DNA of 64,000 bases, taken from contig JAKZMJ010000015.1 of assembly GCA_030491005.1 (NCBI GenBank), positions 432,019-496,018 of the forward strand, in the 5' to 3' direction. This stretch comes from Sulfurospirillum sp. (GTDB lineage Bacteria; Campylobacterota; Campylobacteria; Campylobacterales; Arcobacteraceae). The notes below the pieces were generated by a model that searched no databases, was not told where the DNA came from, and was given only the letters and a program-made list of their open reading frames with translations. Each line of letters opens with the position of its first letter. Positions within the stretch are counted from its first letter, which is position 1. Positions 28,144 through 38,088 of the stretch are shown one piece after another. Position numbers and translations under genes: made by a program.

Positions 28144-30054
28144 TTATAAGTCTTTTTTAATTTTTTCAAATATAATTTTACTTGTAAATCCAAATTTTTC
28201 AAATAATTCACTAGCTTTGCCACTTGCACCAAATGTATCCATATTATAAACTACATTTGCAAATTTATAATACTCTAATGCTCGTGATGCTTCTATTGCA
28301 AATACTTTTGTGTCTTTATTGATTATTGTATCAATGTATTTTTTATCTTGTTCTAATAATAAATCAAAACAAGGTACTGAAACAATATTTGCCATAATAT
28401 TTTCTTTTTCCAACAAACATCCTATTTCTAAAGCAAGAGTTAATTCAGATCCCGATGCCATAATAGTTATACTTGAATTTTGTCTTTTTTTAAGTAAATA
28501 AGCACCATTTGAAACATTTCCAAATGCTCTTTCATCTTTTAAAACTTTTAAACCTTGTCTTGAACAAACAAAAGCACTTGGTGCTTGTAGTTGTAATGCC
28601 GTTTTCCAACATTGTACATTTTCACTTGCATCTGCTGGTCTAAATACATAAAAATTTGGTAAAGCTCTAAATTGACTTAATTGTTCAATAGGTTGATGAG
28701 TTGGACCATCTTCTCCTACACCAATAGAATCATGTGTCCATATAAAGTGCTGTGGAATTGATGCAAGTGCAGCTATTCTTGCAGCTGGTTTTAAATAATC
28801 AGAAAATACAAAAAAAGTAGCTGAAAATACTCTAAATAAACCATATAAATTCATAGCATTTACAATAGATGCCATAGCATGTTCTTTAATTCCAAAATGT
28901 ATATTTTTACCATTTGGAAAATCTTTTTCATTTATCAAAGTAGTTTTATTTGAAGGGGCTAAATCAGCAGACCCTCCTAAAAATCCAGGTATCGCTTGTG
29001 AAATTGCATTTAAAATTTTATGATTTGAATCTCTTGTTGCCACTGATGAATTGGCTTCAAAAGTAGGATACGATATAGAAGAAAAATCAGGATTTTGTAA
29101 GTCTTCTATCATTTTTTTACTTTTAGTATCTAAAGAATCATTCCAAGTATTTTGGATGTCTGAGCCAATTACTAATTTATCAAAAGCAGCTTTAACATCA
29201 TAAGGAACGACAAATAATTCATCAGGATTAAAACCAGCTTTTATTTTTGAAGCTTTTATTTCTTCATCGCCTAAAGGAGCTCCGTGTGTAGTATGACTTC
29301 CTTCAAGTGAAGCTGCACCTTTTCCTATTGAAGTTTTTGCTATGATTAATACAGGTTTTAAACTTTGTTTTGCTTTGCTAAAAGCTTGATCAATTTGTTT
29401 AAAATTATGTCCGTCTATTTCTAAAACTTCAAAATTTATTGCTTGAAACCTTTTTTTAACATTTTCACTCCAAGCAAGAGAAGTATCCCCTTCAATTGTA
29501 ATATTATTTGAATCATAAATCAGTACTAAATTATCTAAATTCAGATGTCCTGCTGTTGAACTTGCTTCATATGAAAGTCCTTCTTGTAAATCCCCATCTC
29601 CACAAAAACAATATACTTTATGGTTAATTACATCTTTGCCTAATAAAGTTTGTGCATATTTTGATGCCATTGAAAAACCAACAGCATTAGCAATACCCTG
29701 CCCCAAAGGTCCTGTTGTGATTTCTATACCATGAGTATGTCCATATTCAGGATGCCCTGGTGTTTTAGAATTTGTTTGTCTAAAATTTTTAATATCATTT
29801 AAACTAACGTCAAACCCCCATAAATGTAATAAAGAATAAACTAAAGCACTAGCATGTCCACCTGAAAAAACAAGTCTATCTCTATTTAACCATTTTTCAT
29901 CAGATGGATTAATATTGATATGTGAGCTTAAAACTGTAGCAATATCTGCTAAACCCATAGGAGCACCAGGATGCCCTGATTTTGCTTTTTGAATCATATC
30001 TGTTGATAAAAACCTTATTGTATTTGCTTGTTTATTAAGTAATTCTTGTGACAT
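28144..30054 (-). CDS. tkt: Transketolase
   Basis: Thiamine-diphosphate enzyme of the pentose phosphate pathway that transfers two-carbon units between sugar phosphates. The 636-aa protein has the N-terminal KSGHPGAPMGLADIA, the cofactor-binding GDGDLQEGLSYEA and the pyrimidine-domain HDSIGVGEDGPTHQPIEQL. Length is standard. AAGGATTAAAT precedes the ATG. The AsmA-like gene lies 28 bases upstream on the same strand. Confidence 0.97.
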   Translation of the reverse strand: MSQELLNKQANTIRFLSTDMIQKAKSGHPGAPMGLADIATVLSSHININPSDEKWLNRDRLVFSGGHASALVYSLLHLWGFDVSLNDIKNFRQTNSKTPGHPEYGHTHGIEITTGPLGQGIANAVGFSMASKYAQTLLGKDVINHKVYCFCGDGDLQEGLSYEASSTAGHLNLDNLVLIYDSNNITIEGDTSLAWSENVKKRFQAINFEVLEIDGHNFKQIDQAFSKAKQSLKPVLIIAKTSIGKGAASLEGSHTTHGAPLGDEEIKASKIKAGFNPDELFVVPYDVKAAFDKLVIGSDIQNTWNDSLDTKSKKMIEDLQNPDFSSISYPTFEANSSVATRDSNHKILNAISQAIPGFLGGSADLAPSNKTTLINEKDFPNGKNIHFGIKEHAMASIVNAMNLYGLFRVFSATFFVFSDYLKPAARIAALASIPQHFIWTHDSIGVGEDGPTHQPIEQLSQFRALPNFYVFRPADASENVQCWKTALQLQAPSAFVCSRQGLKVLKDERAFGNVSNGAYLLKKRQNSSITIMASGSELTLALEIGCLLEKENIMANIVSVPCFDLLLEQDKKYIDTIINKDTKVFAIEASRALEYYKFANVVYNMDTFGASGKASELFEKFGFTSKIIFEKIKKDL

Positions 30055-30082
30055 TAATATTTAATCCTTATTTTATATTTTA

Positions 30083-31633
30083 TTAGTTAAATAAATTTTG
30101 AAGTTCTTTAGCTAATGCTTTTTTATCTAGCTTATTTGAAGATGTATCATTAAGTAATGAACCTATTTTTAATTTTTTAGATATTTTATTCATAATTTTA
30201 TCTTTTACTTTATTCTTTAAAAAGTTTTTTGTATCAAGTTTGATTTTAGGGTTTGTTAATAAACCAGACACTTTAGTATCAAATTTAATTGCTTTAATTT
30301 GTGTTTTAACAAGTGCTTTTATTGTATTTAGCTTAGTATCTATTATACTATTTTCTACAGAAATATTTGTGTGTTTACTTGACATATTAACAGATGTTTT
30401 TATGATATTTTTATTAATATCACTTTTAAGAACAACATCATTATAAATTTCTTTTGTTAAATCAAATTTTGCAAACATATTAATAAGACTTGAATATTCA
30501 CTTGTTAAAAATCTACCTTTTGTTAATGTGGCATCTAATCTACCTATTTGTGAAGCTAAATTATAATCTACATTAAGATTAGCAAGTGAATTAAAAAATT
30601 CAGGATAATACAACATATGAATTAGTTTTCGCACTTGTATATCTTTTATATTTGCTTTTAATTTATCATTATGAAGCAATACATTCATATTTCCATCAAA
30701 TAGTTTTGATAAAACTTTTACTTCTAAATTATTTTTACTTTGTTTAATCGTACCATTTAAACTTAACTGCCCTCTCATTTTTGTTTGAGTAATATCAAAA
30801 AGTTTAGATAAATCTGGAATATTTACAATATAATCACTAAATAAAGCTTGTTTTTTTATATCATATACCGTATTTTTAGTATATATATTTGCCATACTTG
30901 TAAGTACTTTGATTTTTGATTTTGCCTTATTTGAAACTAAGATAGTTTTAACATTAACATTAACGCTTAGAATTTCTTTTAGTTTTTGATTAAATTGTTT
31001 ATTAATCAATGTATTATTGACAATTGCATTTGGGATATTTATTAAAACTATTCCATCAAGATTATTAATATCTGCATTTTTAATTTTTGCATCTATATTT
31101 AAATGACCTTTTGCATATAAAGGCTGATTAACTAAGTTTAAAAGTTTTTCTATTTTTGCATTTTTAATTACAAAATCAATATTACTAGGATTAAAATCAA
31201 CAAGTCTAATGTCATATGAAGTTTTACTAGAAGCAATATCACTAGTACCTTTGATAATAGCTAATTCTTCATTACCTTTTATAGAACCTTTTGTAGAAAA
31301 AGAACCATTTAGTTTTTGTTTTGTAATATTTTGTAACTTTGACAAATCTTTTATATTAATATCATAAGTTAAATCAACTGTTTGTTTAAATAAGTCAAAT
31401 TTACCTTGTACAAGGATACTTGAGTTTTTATCAACACTTACATGAAATAATATTTCATTCAAAGTCAACTTTAAATCTTTAACTTTTATATTCACATTTT
31501 TTTGCCCTTCATTGACTTTGCTTTCAATTTGTGAAGCCAAAAATGTATTACCAGTACTCGTAAAAAGTAAGGTATATGTTATACCAACTAATGAGAGAAT
31601 TAAAACAATAAAAAATAAAAAAATCTTTTTCAT
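30083..31633 (-). CDS. Membrane-anchored AsmA-like protein
   Basis: A 516-aa protein with one N-terminal membrane segment (about 5-25) and a long periplasmic region of repeated beta-rich units, for example KGHLNIDAKIKNADI and RGQLSLNGTIKQSK, resembling AsmA/TamB-type proteins that shape outer-membrane lipid transport. It is Lys/Asn/Ile-rich and highly charged at the C-terminus. Function is inferred from architecture only. Confidence 0.6.
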   Translation of the reverse strand: MKKIFLFFIVLILSLVGITYTLLFTSTGNTFLASQIESKVNEGQKNVNIKVKDLKLTLNEILFHVSVDKNSSILVQGKFDLFKQTVDLTYDINIKDLSKLQNITKQKLNGSFSTKGSIKGNEELAIIKGTSDIASSKTSYDIRLVDFNPSNIDFVIKNAKIEKLLNLVNQPLYAKGHLNIDAKIKNADINNLDGIVLINIPNAIVNNTLINKQFNQKLKEILSVNVNVKTILVSNKAKSKIKVLTSMANIYTKNTVYDIKKQALFSDYIVNIPDLSKLFDITQTKMRGQLSLNGTIKQSKNNLEVKVLSKLFDGNMNVLLHNDKLKANIKDIQVRKLIHMLYYPEFFNSLANLNVDYNLASQIGRLDATLTKGRFLTSEYSSLINMFAKFDLTKEIYNDVVLKSDINKNIIKTSVNMSSKHTNISVENSIIDTKLNTIKALVKTQIKAIKFDTKVSGLLTNPKIKLDTKNFLKNKVKDKIMNKISKKLKIGSLLNDTSSNKLDKKALAKELQNLFN

Positions 31634-31726
31634 AGTATCTGCACCTTTTAAATTTAATTTTGATGAATTATACTCTAAATATATTTAAAACTTCTATTTA
31701 TAATATGTTTTTAATTTTGACTTATG

Positions 31727-31732
31727 TATAAT
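31727..31732 (+). promoter_or_regulatory. -10 box for atpE
   Basis: TATAAT 120 bases before the atpE ATG, giving a leader of about 110 bases that contains the 31785-31801 hairpin. Confidence 0.4.
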
Positions 31733-31784
31733 GCCATCATATTGAACTATGAGTAGGGAAATAAGTGCATTTATGTATTTATTG

Positions 31785-31801
31785 CTAGTTTTTAAAACTA
31801 G
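31785..31801 (+). promoter_or_regulatory. Perfect hairpin in the atpE leader
   Basis: CTAGTTTT and AAAACTAG form an 8-bp perfect stem around a single T, 50 bases before atpE. It is not followed by a T-tract, so it looks like an mRNA structure or a protein site, not a terminator. Confidence 0.4.
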
Positions 31802-31851
31802 TTACGCAAGCCGAAAATATTTTTGTATAAATTACTTATTAAGGAAATAGA

Positions 31852-32163
31852 ATGAAAAAAATCGTTCTTATAATGTTAGCAATTGCTAGTGTAGCATTTG
31901 GTGCTGAAGAAGCAGTTGTAAATGAAACTTTAAAGGCTTATTCAGTATTAGCAGCTGGTATTGGTCTTGGTCTTGCAGCTCTTGGTGGAGCTATTGGTAT
32001 GGGAAATACTGCAGCGGCAACTATTGCTGGAACTGCTAGAAACCCAGGATTGGGTGCAAAATTAATGACTACAATGTTTATAGCCTTAGCTATGATTGAA
32101 GCTCAAGTTATTTATGCTCTTGTTATTGCAATGATCGTATTATACGGTAATCCATTCTTATAA
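31852..32163 (+). CDS. atpE: ATP synthase F0 subunit c
   Basis: The 103-aa proteolipid that forms the rotor ring. Two membrane helices are joined by the polar loop ARNPGLG (residues 62-68); the ion-binding carboxylate is Glu83 in AMIEAQ. An N-terminal 18-residue hydrophobic leader ending VAFGA precedes the first helix and may be cleaved. The gene stands alone, away from any other atp genes, as is usual in Campylobacterota. AAGGAAATAGA precedes the ATG. Confidence 0.96.
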   Translation: MKKIVLIMLAIASVAFGAEEAVVNETLKAYSVLAAGIGLGLAALGGAIGMGNTAAATIAGTARNPGLGAKLMTTMFIALAMIEAQVIYALVIAMIVLYGNPFL

Positions 32164-32172
32164 AATTTTTAT

Positions 32173-32201
32173 AGAGTAAATCAATCAATTTGATTTACTC
32201 T
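32173..32201 (+). terminator. Strong hairpin after atpE
   Basis: A 12-bp perfect stem (AGAGTAAATCAA with TTGATTTACTCT, 5-base loop) starts nine bases after the atpE stop. The following sequence AAGATTTTG is only moderately T-rich, so termination or mRNA stabilisation are both possible. Confidence 0.6.
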
Positions 32202-32323
32202 AAGATTTTGCTTACATAGGGAATTTGCTAGAATTTACCTAAGCTTAATTCCTCTACTTTTAGATTAGTCTTATTTTAAGCCAGTTTATTATATTCTTTA
32301 ATTAAATTTAATTAAGGCTACTT

Positions 32324-33283
32324 ATGTTAATAGATGGATTTGGTAGAACAGTTGATTATTTAAGAGTTTCAGTTACAGAGCGATGTAATTTTAGGTGTCA
32401 ATATTGTATGCCTGAAAAACCTTTTTCTTGGGTTCCTAAAGAAAACTTACTATCTTATGAAGACTTATTTAAATTTATAAAAATAGGAATAGATGAAGGT
32501 ATTAATAAAGTTAGAATTACAGGAGGTGAGCCTCTTTTAAGAGAAAACCTTGATACTTTTATAAATATGATATATTCTTATAAAAATGATATAGATTTAG
32601 CTTTAACAACAAATGGATACTTACTTCCACAATTAGCACAAAAATTAAAAGATGCAGGATTAAAAAGAATAAATATATCATTAGATTCTTTAAAAAAAGA
32701 TGTCGTTGCGCAAATTGCAAACAAAGATGTTTTAAATAGAGTATTAGAAGGTATAAAAGAAGCAAAAAAAGTAGGATTTAAGATAAAAATAAATTGCGTA
32801 CCTTTAAAAAATATTAATGAAAATGAATTAATTGATATTTTAGAATTTTCTAAACACAATTCATATCAAGTGAGATTTATAGAATTTATGGAAAATAAAC
32901 ATGCAAAAAGTACAACAAAAGGTTTAAATTCAGATGAAATTCAAGCAATTATCAAAAAAAAATATAATTTTACAAAATGCGAAAGAATAGGAAGCTCACC
33001 TTCTCAAGATTATCAATTAGATGATGGATACAAGTTCGGAATAATTGAACCTCACAAAGATGATTTTTGTGCAACTTGCAATAGAGTTAGATTAACAGCA
33101 AGTGGGGTACTTATTCCTTGCTTATATTTTGAAGATGCACAAAGTATTAAAGAAGCAATTCAAAATAATAATATAGATGAAGCAACAAAAATTTTTAAAA
33201 ATGTCTTAGCAAATAAACCAGAAAAAAACAAATGGAATGAAACTAGCACATCAAGTAGAGCATTTTACGAAACTGGTGGATAA
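32324..33283 (+). CDS. moaA: GTP 3',8-cyclase MoaA
   Basis: Radical SAM enzyme for the first step of molybdenum cofactor synthesis, converting GTP to the cyclic pyranopterin precursor. Cys21, Cys25 and Cys28 (CNFRCQYC) bind the SAM cluster; the second cluster motif [13 protein letters not shown] with IPCLY is near the C-terminus. [10 protein letters not shown] is also present. 319 aa, standard length. AAGG lies before the ATG; ogt begins 8 bases after the stop. Confidence 0.97.
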   Translation: MLIDGFGRTVDYLRVSVTERCNFRCQYCMPEKPFSWVPKENLLSYEDLFKFIKIGIDEGINKVRITGGEPLLRENLDTFINMIYSYKNDIDLALTTNGYLLPQLAQKLKDAGLKRINISLDSLKKDVVAQIANKDVLNRVLEGIKEAKKVGFKIKINCVPLKNINENELIDILEFSKHNSYQVRFIEFMENKHAKSTTKGLNSDEIQAIIKKKYNFTKCERIGSSPSQDYQLDDGYKFGIIEPHKDDFCATCNRVRLTASGVLIPCLYFEDAQSIKEAIQNNNIDEATKIFKNVLANKPEKNKWNETSTSSRAFYETGG

Positions 33284-33291
33284 ATCAATAT

Positions 33292-33807
33292 ATGAAACAA
33301 ATAAATATACAATACTATAAAAATAAATATGCACACTTTATACTAGGCTCATTTGAAAATAAGCTTTGCTTACTAGATTTTAGATATAGAAAAATGCGAA
33401 CAACTGTTGATAATAGACTTAAAATTGGCTTAAAAGCCGAATTTATTGAACAAGATGATGAGATATTAAAAGAAACACGAAAGCAACTTAATGAATATTT
33501 TGATATGAAAAGAAAAGAGTTTGATATACCACTTATCACAGTTGGTACGCATTTCCAAAAAAGTGTTTGGAATGGATTACTTAAAATACCTTACGGTACA
33601 ACATCTTCATATTTACAATTAGCTAAAAATATAGATAATGAAAAAGCAGTAAGAGCAGTAGCCAATGCTAATGGTGCAAATTCTATTGCTATCATTATTC
33701 CTTGTCATCGTATTATTGGCACTAATGGAGAATTAACTGGGTTTGGTGGTGGACTGCCACTTAAAAAAAGACTGATAAATTTAGAACAAAATTTATTTGC
33801 TCTATAA
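33292..33807 (+). CDS. ogt: Methylated-DNA-protein cysteine methyltransferase
   Basis: Removes methyl groups from O6-methylguanine onto its own cysteine. The 171-aa protein carries the active-site IIPCHRIIG (Cys138), preceded by GTTSSYLQLAK and VRAVANANGAN, matching the helix-turn-helix and Asn-hinge region of the Ogt/MGMT family. It begins a cluster with an Ada-like zinc fragment and alkC, all plus strand. Confidence 0.95.
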   Translation: MKQINIQYYKNKYAHFILGSFENKLCLLDFRYRKMRTTVDNRLKIGLKAEFIEQDDEILKETRKQLNEYFDMKRKEFDIPLITVGTHFQKSVWNGLLKIPYGTTSSYLQLAKNIDNEKAVRAVANANGANSIAIIIPCHRIIGTNGELTGFGGGLPLKKRLINLEQNLFAL

Positions 33808-33816
33808 GTTAGTATA

Positions 33817-33993
33817 ATGCTAAATGAAAAAGAGAAATATAATTTTATTGCTAGTAAAGATAAAAAATATGATGATAAATTTTATACGGCAGTAAAAACT
33901 ACAGGTATATTTTATGATACAAAAGAAGAATCAATTCAAAATGGATTTAGAGCTTGTAAAATATGTAGACCTAATAAATCACTTGGTATTTAA
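33817..33993 (+). CDS. Cut-down Ada-like zinc-binding domain, 58 aa
   Basis: A short gene from ATG 33817 to TAA 33991-33993, touching alkC (ATG 33994) directly. Residues 8-54 align with the N-terminal Ada domain that senses methyl phosphotriesters: DDKFYTAVKTTGIFY and GFRACKICRP. In Ada four cysteines bind zinc. Here the second pair (CKIC) is kept, but where the first pair should follow TTGI there is FYDTKEES and a shortened loop, so zinc binding and methyl acceptance are doubtful. Either a degenerate gene kept for coupling or a domain with a new role. Confidence 0.7.
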   Translation: MLNEKEKYNFIASKDKKYDDKFYTAVKTTGIFYDTKEESIQNGFRACKICRPNKSLGI

Positions 33994-35076
33994 ATGGCAA
34001 AATTATTAAAAGACTTATATGATGAAAATTATATAAATATATTATCCAACAATATAATTAATATTTATACTGCCTTTGATAAAAACAATTTTATAACTTC
34101 AATATTTAATAACAAATGGCAAGATAAAGAATTAAAACAAAGAATGAGACATATTTCAAATACTCTTTATGCTTTTTTACCAAATAACTATATAGAATCT
34201 ATTTTTATATTAAAAAATACATTTCTAAAAATGAATACTCAATATTCATTAGAAAATATGATTTTTCAAGATTTTGTTGAAGTTTATGGATTAGAAGATT
34301 TTAAAATATCAATGGACGCATTAGAAATTTTTACAATAAATTCAAGTAGTGAATTTGCAATAAGGCAATTTATTTTAAAATATCCAATGGAAACAATTAG
34401 AAAAATGAAGTTATGGGCAATAGATAAAAATGAACATATAAGAAGATTAGCTAGTGAAGGCTCTCGTCCTAGACTACCTTGGGCTATAGCATTATCAAAG
34501 TTTAAACAAAATCCAAAAGAGATTTTAAATATCCTAGAGATTTTAAAAGATGATGAAAGCTTATATGTTAGAAAAAGTGTTGCAAACAGTTTAAATGATA
34601 TTTCAAAAGATAATCCACAAATTTTAAAAGATATTACAAAAAATTGGATTGGAATAAATAAAAATAGAAATTGGATTTTAAAACATGGATGTAGAACTTT
34701 ATTAAAAAATGGAGATAAAGAAATATTAGAAATATTTGGGTTTAAACAAAATAATAATATTTATATTAATGATTTTGTTTTAAATCAAAAGTTAAAAATG
34801 GGTGAAGATTTAAAATTTTCATTTATACTTAAATCTTGTGAAAACTTAGGAAAACTTAGAATTGAATATTCTATAGAATTCTTACGATTAAATAATAAAT
34901 ATTCAAAAAAAGTATTCAAAATATCAGAAGGAATATATGATATAAAAAGCAAAAGTATTTCAAAATATTATTCATTTAAGCCTATATCTACAAGAAAATA
35001 TTATAAGGGGATACATAAGTTAAGTATTATTATAAATGGTGTTAAGTTAGAAGAAAAAGAATTTATAGTATTATAA
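33994..35076 (+). CDS. alkC: DNA alkylation repair glycosylase, AlkC type
   Basis: A HEAT-like-repeat DNA glycosylase of the AlkC/AlkD superfamily, expected to remove 3-methyladenine and related lesions. The signature RRLASEGSRPRLPWA near residue 150 and VRKSVANSLNDISKD near 195 are AlkC-type. The 360-aa length, with about 95 residues after the repeats forming a beta-rich end, fits AlkC proteins that carry a C-terminal immunoglobulin-like domain. It follows the Ada-like fragment with no gap, forming a repair operon with ogt. Confidence 0.85.
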   Translation: MAKLLKDLYDENYINILSNNIINIYTAFDKNNFITSIFNNKWQDKELKQRMRHISNTLYAFLPNNYIESIFILKNTFLKMNTQYSLENMIFQDFVEVYGLEDFKISMDALEIFTINSSSEFAIRQFILKYPMETIRKMKLWAIDKNEHIRRLASEGSRPRLPWAIALSKFKQNPKEILNILEILKDDESLYVRKSVANSLNDISKDNPQILKDITKNWIGINKNRNWILKHGCRTLLKNGDKEILEIFGFKQNNNIYINDFVLNQKLKMGEDLKFSFILKSCENLGKLRIEYSIEFLRLNNKYSKKVFKISEGIYDIKSKSISKYYSFKPISTRKYYKGIHKLSIIINGVKLEEKEFIVL

Positions 35077-35164
35077 ATACAGAAAATATAAACTAAAAAT
35101 ATTGAGTTTTAAAGTCATTTTGCACATTGTGTTAACTAAGCAATTATATTAAAAGGAGATTATT

Positions 35165-35611
35165 ATCATTAAGAAAATATTAAAAATATTAGGCTCATTT
35201 CTATTAGTTTTGGCAATTATTATAATTGGAATGATAATTTGGTCATTGGTAGAAAAAAATGAACTTGAAAAATCTGTTACTCCATATCTAAATAAAAATA
35301 TGCCCGTATTTGTAAGTTGGGATTTTAATAAAATGAAAGTTTTATTAAGCTCTGAAGCATTAAAAACTTTTGAAACTACAAAAGGTAGAAAAATATATAA
35401 ATCTTTTTCAAATTTAGGAAAATTAAAATCATTTGAAAGTCCCAAATTTAATGCTTCTATTGTAGAGCTAAATAATAAATATATTATATTTACCATGCTT
35501 GGACATTTTGAAAAAGAAGATGCAATGTTTAAAATTACATTAATTCAAGATGATGATTCTTATTTAATACATTATATACACATACAATCTGATATATTTA
35601 TATTAAAATAG
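35165..35611 (+). CDS. Membrane-anchored hypothetical protein, apparent AUC start
   Basis: The frame starts ATC ATT AAG AAA after a good AAGGAG (35153-35158) six bases upstream, giving an N-terminus M-I-K-K-I-L typical of membrane proteins; there is no in-frame ATG until within the membrane segment. One hydrophobic helix (about 4-27) is followed by a 120-aa soluble domain with WDFNKMKVLLSSEALK. TTG 35210, inside the membrane segment, is an alternative but lacks a ribosome binding site. Function unknown. Confidence 0.6.
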   Translation: MIKKILKILGSFLLVLAIIIIGMIIWSLVEKNELEKSVTPYLNKNMPVFVSWDFNKMKVLLSSEALKTFETTKGRKIYKSFSNLGKLKSFESPKFNASIVELNNKYIIFTMLGHFEKEDAMFKITLIQDDDSYLIHYIHIQSDIFILK

Positions 35612-35684
35612 ATACAAAAAACTATTTTGACTGTAAATTTAGTCCAAACTAAGCTAAATTTTCAGTAGTGATAATGCTAGGGAT

Positions 35685-36578
35685 TTAATAATACTTTTTC
35701 AAATAAATAACATTATTTAATATAGCAACTGCAATTATCGTTAAAACTGTTCCTATAATAATTGAGTAATTTAAAGCTTCATCTAAAAATATTATTGAAA
35801 ATATTATTGCAAAAAATGGAACTAAGAATATAAAAGTAGATACTTCTTTTGCTCCTAATCTTTCAATTCCTATAAAATATACAGAGGTGGCAAAAGTAGT
35901 TGATACAAGAGCTAAACTTAAGATATTGAACCAAAAAATATTATCAAATTTAGAGTATTCAATTGCACTAATATCTAAAAAAAATATCATCACAATAATA
36001 GTTGTGATAATGTAGATATATAAAGTAAAAACCAAAGGAGATATGTTTGTTATTTTTGAACTTGTAATTGTAAGCATTGCCCATAAAATTGACGCATATA
36101 AAAAATATTGATTTTCAATAGCAAATATTTCTTCTATTCTAAAATTCCAAATATCTATCATGGTTAAAACTCCAATGACTCCTAAGCTAAGGGCAAAAAA
36201 ATCTTTTTTTGAAGTTTTCTTTTTAAAAAAAATAGCCATAATTATAAAAGTATTAATAGGAATTAATGTTGTAACAAAAGCACCTCCTAAAGAAGCTGTA
36301 CCAAATTTTGTACCTAAAAAATAATATTTCAAATAACCAATCATAAATATAGAAGCTAGTATAACTAATAAAAAACTTCGTAGATTTATTTTGAAATCTT
36401 TTTTTATAAAAATTAAAATTGGTGTTAAAGTAATAATAGTAAAGATATTTCTAAAAAATATAAGCTCATATTCATTTATATATGAACTAAGTATTTTAGC
36501 ATTAACCCAAGAAGCACCCCATGCAGCCATAGCTACAATCATTATTAAAATAAATATTTTATTTTCATTTGTTTTCAT
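35685..36578 (-). CDS. EamA-family transporter
   Basis: A 297-aa inner-membrane transporter with about ten hydrophobic segments in two EamA repeats: AWGASWVNAKIL at the start and FLVPFFAIIFSIIFLDEAL in the second half. Distinct in sequence from the RarD-type protein at 27213. Substrate unknown. It is separated from the convergent gene at 35611 by 73 bases. Confidence 0.85.
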   Translation of the reverse strand: MKTNENKIFILIMIVAMAAWGASWVNAKILSSYINEYELIFFRNIFTIITLTPILIFIKKDFKINLRSFLLVILASIFMIGYLKYYFLGTKFGTASLGGAFVTTLIPINTFIIMAIFFKKKTSKKDFFALSLGVIGVLTMIDIWNFRIEEIFAIENQYFLYASILWAMLTITSSKITNISPLVFTLYIYIITTIIVMIFFLDISAIEYSKFDNIFWFNILSLALVSTTFATSVYFIGIERLGAKEVSTFIFLVPFFAIIFSIIFLDEALNYSIIIGTVLTIIAVAILNNVIYLKKYY

Positions 36579-36637
36579 CTTGAAAGTATAGTATAAATAT
36601 CTTATATCTGAACAGATTTAGATTATTTTTTGAATTG

Positions 36638-37651
36638 CTATTTGATTATTTTTAAATACACTATTTTATCATCTTCTATATAATGTTCATAAATAATTTC
36701 AAAGTTCAATTTCATTTTAGATATATAATTTAATCCATATTTCATTTCTGGAGTAATTAGTAAAATTACATAATCAATTTTATTTTTTAATACTTCTAAT
36801 AAATTATATCCACCTTCAATCATAACAAAATTAGAATTATCTAACTTATCTAAGTTATCATTTATGTAAACATTTCTATTTAGAACATTAAATAATGCAA
36901 TACTCTTATCAAAAGATTTCTGTTTTGAGTATATTAAAATATCTGGATTTATACCATCTTTTATATATCTTGTATCAAGTACTGGCTTATCTTGTCTTAC
37001 TGTATTACCACCTATACATAGTAAATCTATTTTATTTCGCAAAGAATGTATATATTTTAGTGTTTGTTTTCCTGATATTTTACCACCATTTATAGCTCCA
37101 TTTAGTGTTTGAGCCATTTTAAAAAAAACAAATGATTTTTTACTCCATTGTAAAAAAGGATACAAAAGACTTTTACCTTCTTTTTCCATACAAGAGTATT
37201 TAACTTCTATGCCTTTATCTTTCAGTATTTTACTTCCACCTGATGCTTTTTTATTATCATCTTTACAAGATATAACTAGTCTTTTGATTTTTAACTTTTC
37301 TAATAATTTAGCACAAGATGGTGTTTTACCAAGGTGATTACAAGGTTCTAAACTTACATATATAGTACAGTCTTCAAAAAAATCTTTTGTATTAAACTCT
37401 AAATAATCATGTATTTCAAATACATCGACTATTTTACTTAATAAATCATTTGGATATTTTTTTAAATATGCCTCTTTTAAAGCAAGCACTTCAGCATGTG
37501 CTTCTCCTGCACATTTATGAGCTTGTATTGATAATAATTCATCATTTTTAAGAACAACTGCACCAACAGCTGGATTTGGGTAAGTTAATAGTTGATACTT
37601 CCAAGCTTCACTAATAGCTAAGCTCATATAAAAATTATCATCAACTACCAT
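36638..37651 (-). CDS. ribD: Riboflavin biosynthesis protein RibD
   Basis: Bifunctional deaminase/reductase for the second and third steps of riboflavin synthesis. The N-terminal deaminase has zinc ligands His52 (AHAEVLAL) and Cys104/Cys113 (EPCNHLGKTPSC); the C-terminal reductase shows SLRNKIDLLCIGGNTVRQDK. The inserted segment between His and Cys motifs is longer than in enterobacterial RibD. 337 aa. It ends the minus-strand operon after rimP (4-base gap). Confidence 0.93.
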   Translation of the reverse strand: MVVDDNFYMSLAISEAWKYQLLTYPNPAVGAVVLKNDELLSIQAHKCAGEAHAEVLALKEAYLKKYPNDLLSKIVDVFEIHDYLEFNTKDFFEDCTIYVSLEPCNHLGKTPSCAKLLEKLKIKRLVISCKDDNKKASGGSKILKDKGIEVKYSCMEKEGKSLLYPFLQWSKKSFVFFKMAQTLNGAINGGKISGKQTLKYIHSLRNKIDLLCIGGNTVRQDKPVLDTRYIKDGINPDILIYSKQKSFDKSIALFNVLNRNVYINDNLDKLDNSNFVMIEGGYNLLEVLKNKIDYVILLITPEMKYGLNYISKMKLNFEIIYEHYIEDDKIVYLKIIK

Positions 37652-37654
37652 ATA

Positions 37655-38083
37655 TTACCAATTAAAATAAGTACGAGCAGATGAAATATCTTTATAAGAT
37701 ATTGTTTGTTCTACATCTTCTATACTAATTATAATCTCCTTTTCATTTGCACTTTTTAAAATACCTTTAATAATATTTTTATTCAAGTCTTTTATACTAA
37801 TACTCTCACCAATAGAAGCTTCATAATGTTGTGTTTTTCTTAGTCTTCTCTCAATTCCAGGAGAACTTACTTCAAGAGCATACCTTCCATACATTGGTTC
37901 ATCAACATCTAAAATAGGAGATAAAAGTTTTGATATTTTAGAACATTGATTTAATGTTACACCATTTGGTGAGCTTATTAATACTCTAAAAATATCAATA
38001 TTATTCTCTTTTGTTGTAAGAATATCATATAATTCCAAACCACAAGAATTTACCGTCATTTTAATTGATTCTTCTAAATTCAT
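37655..38083 (-). CDS. rimP: Ribosome maturation factor RimP
   Basis: 30S subunit assembly factor. The 142-aa protein shows the family pattern CSKISKLLSPILDVDEP and RYALEVSSPGIERRLR. It lies between rbfA and ribD in the translation operon, with a 5-base gap to rbfA. Confidence 0.93.
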   Translation of the reverse strand: MNLEESIKMTVNSCGLELYDILTTKENNIDIFRVLISSPNGVTLNQCSKISKLLSPILDVDEPMYGRYALEVSSPGIERRLRKTQHYEASIGESISIKDLNKNIIKGILKSANEKEIIISIEDVEQTISYKDISSARTYFNW

Positions 38084-38088
38084 TTAAA

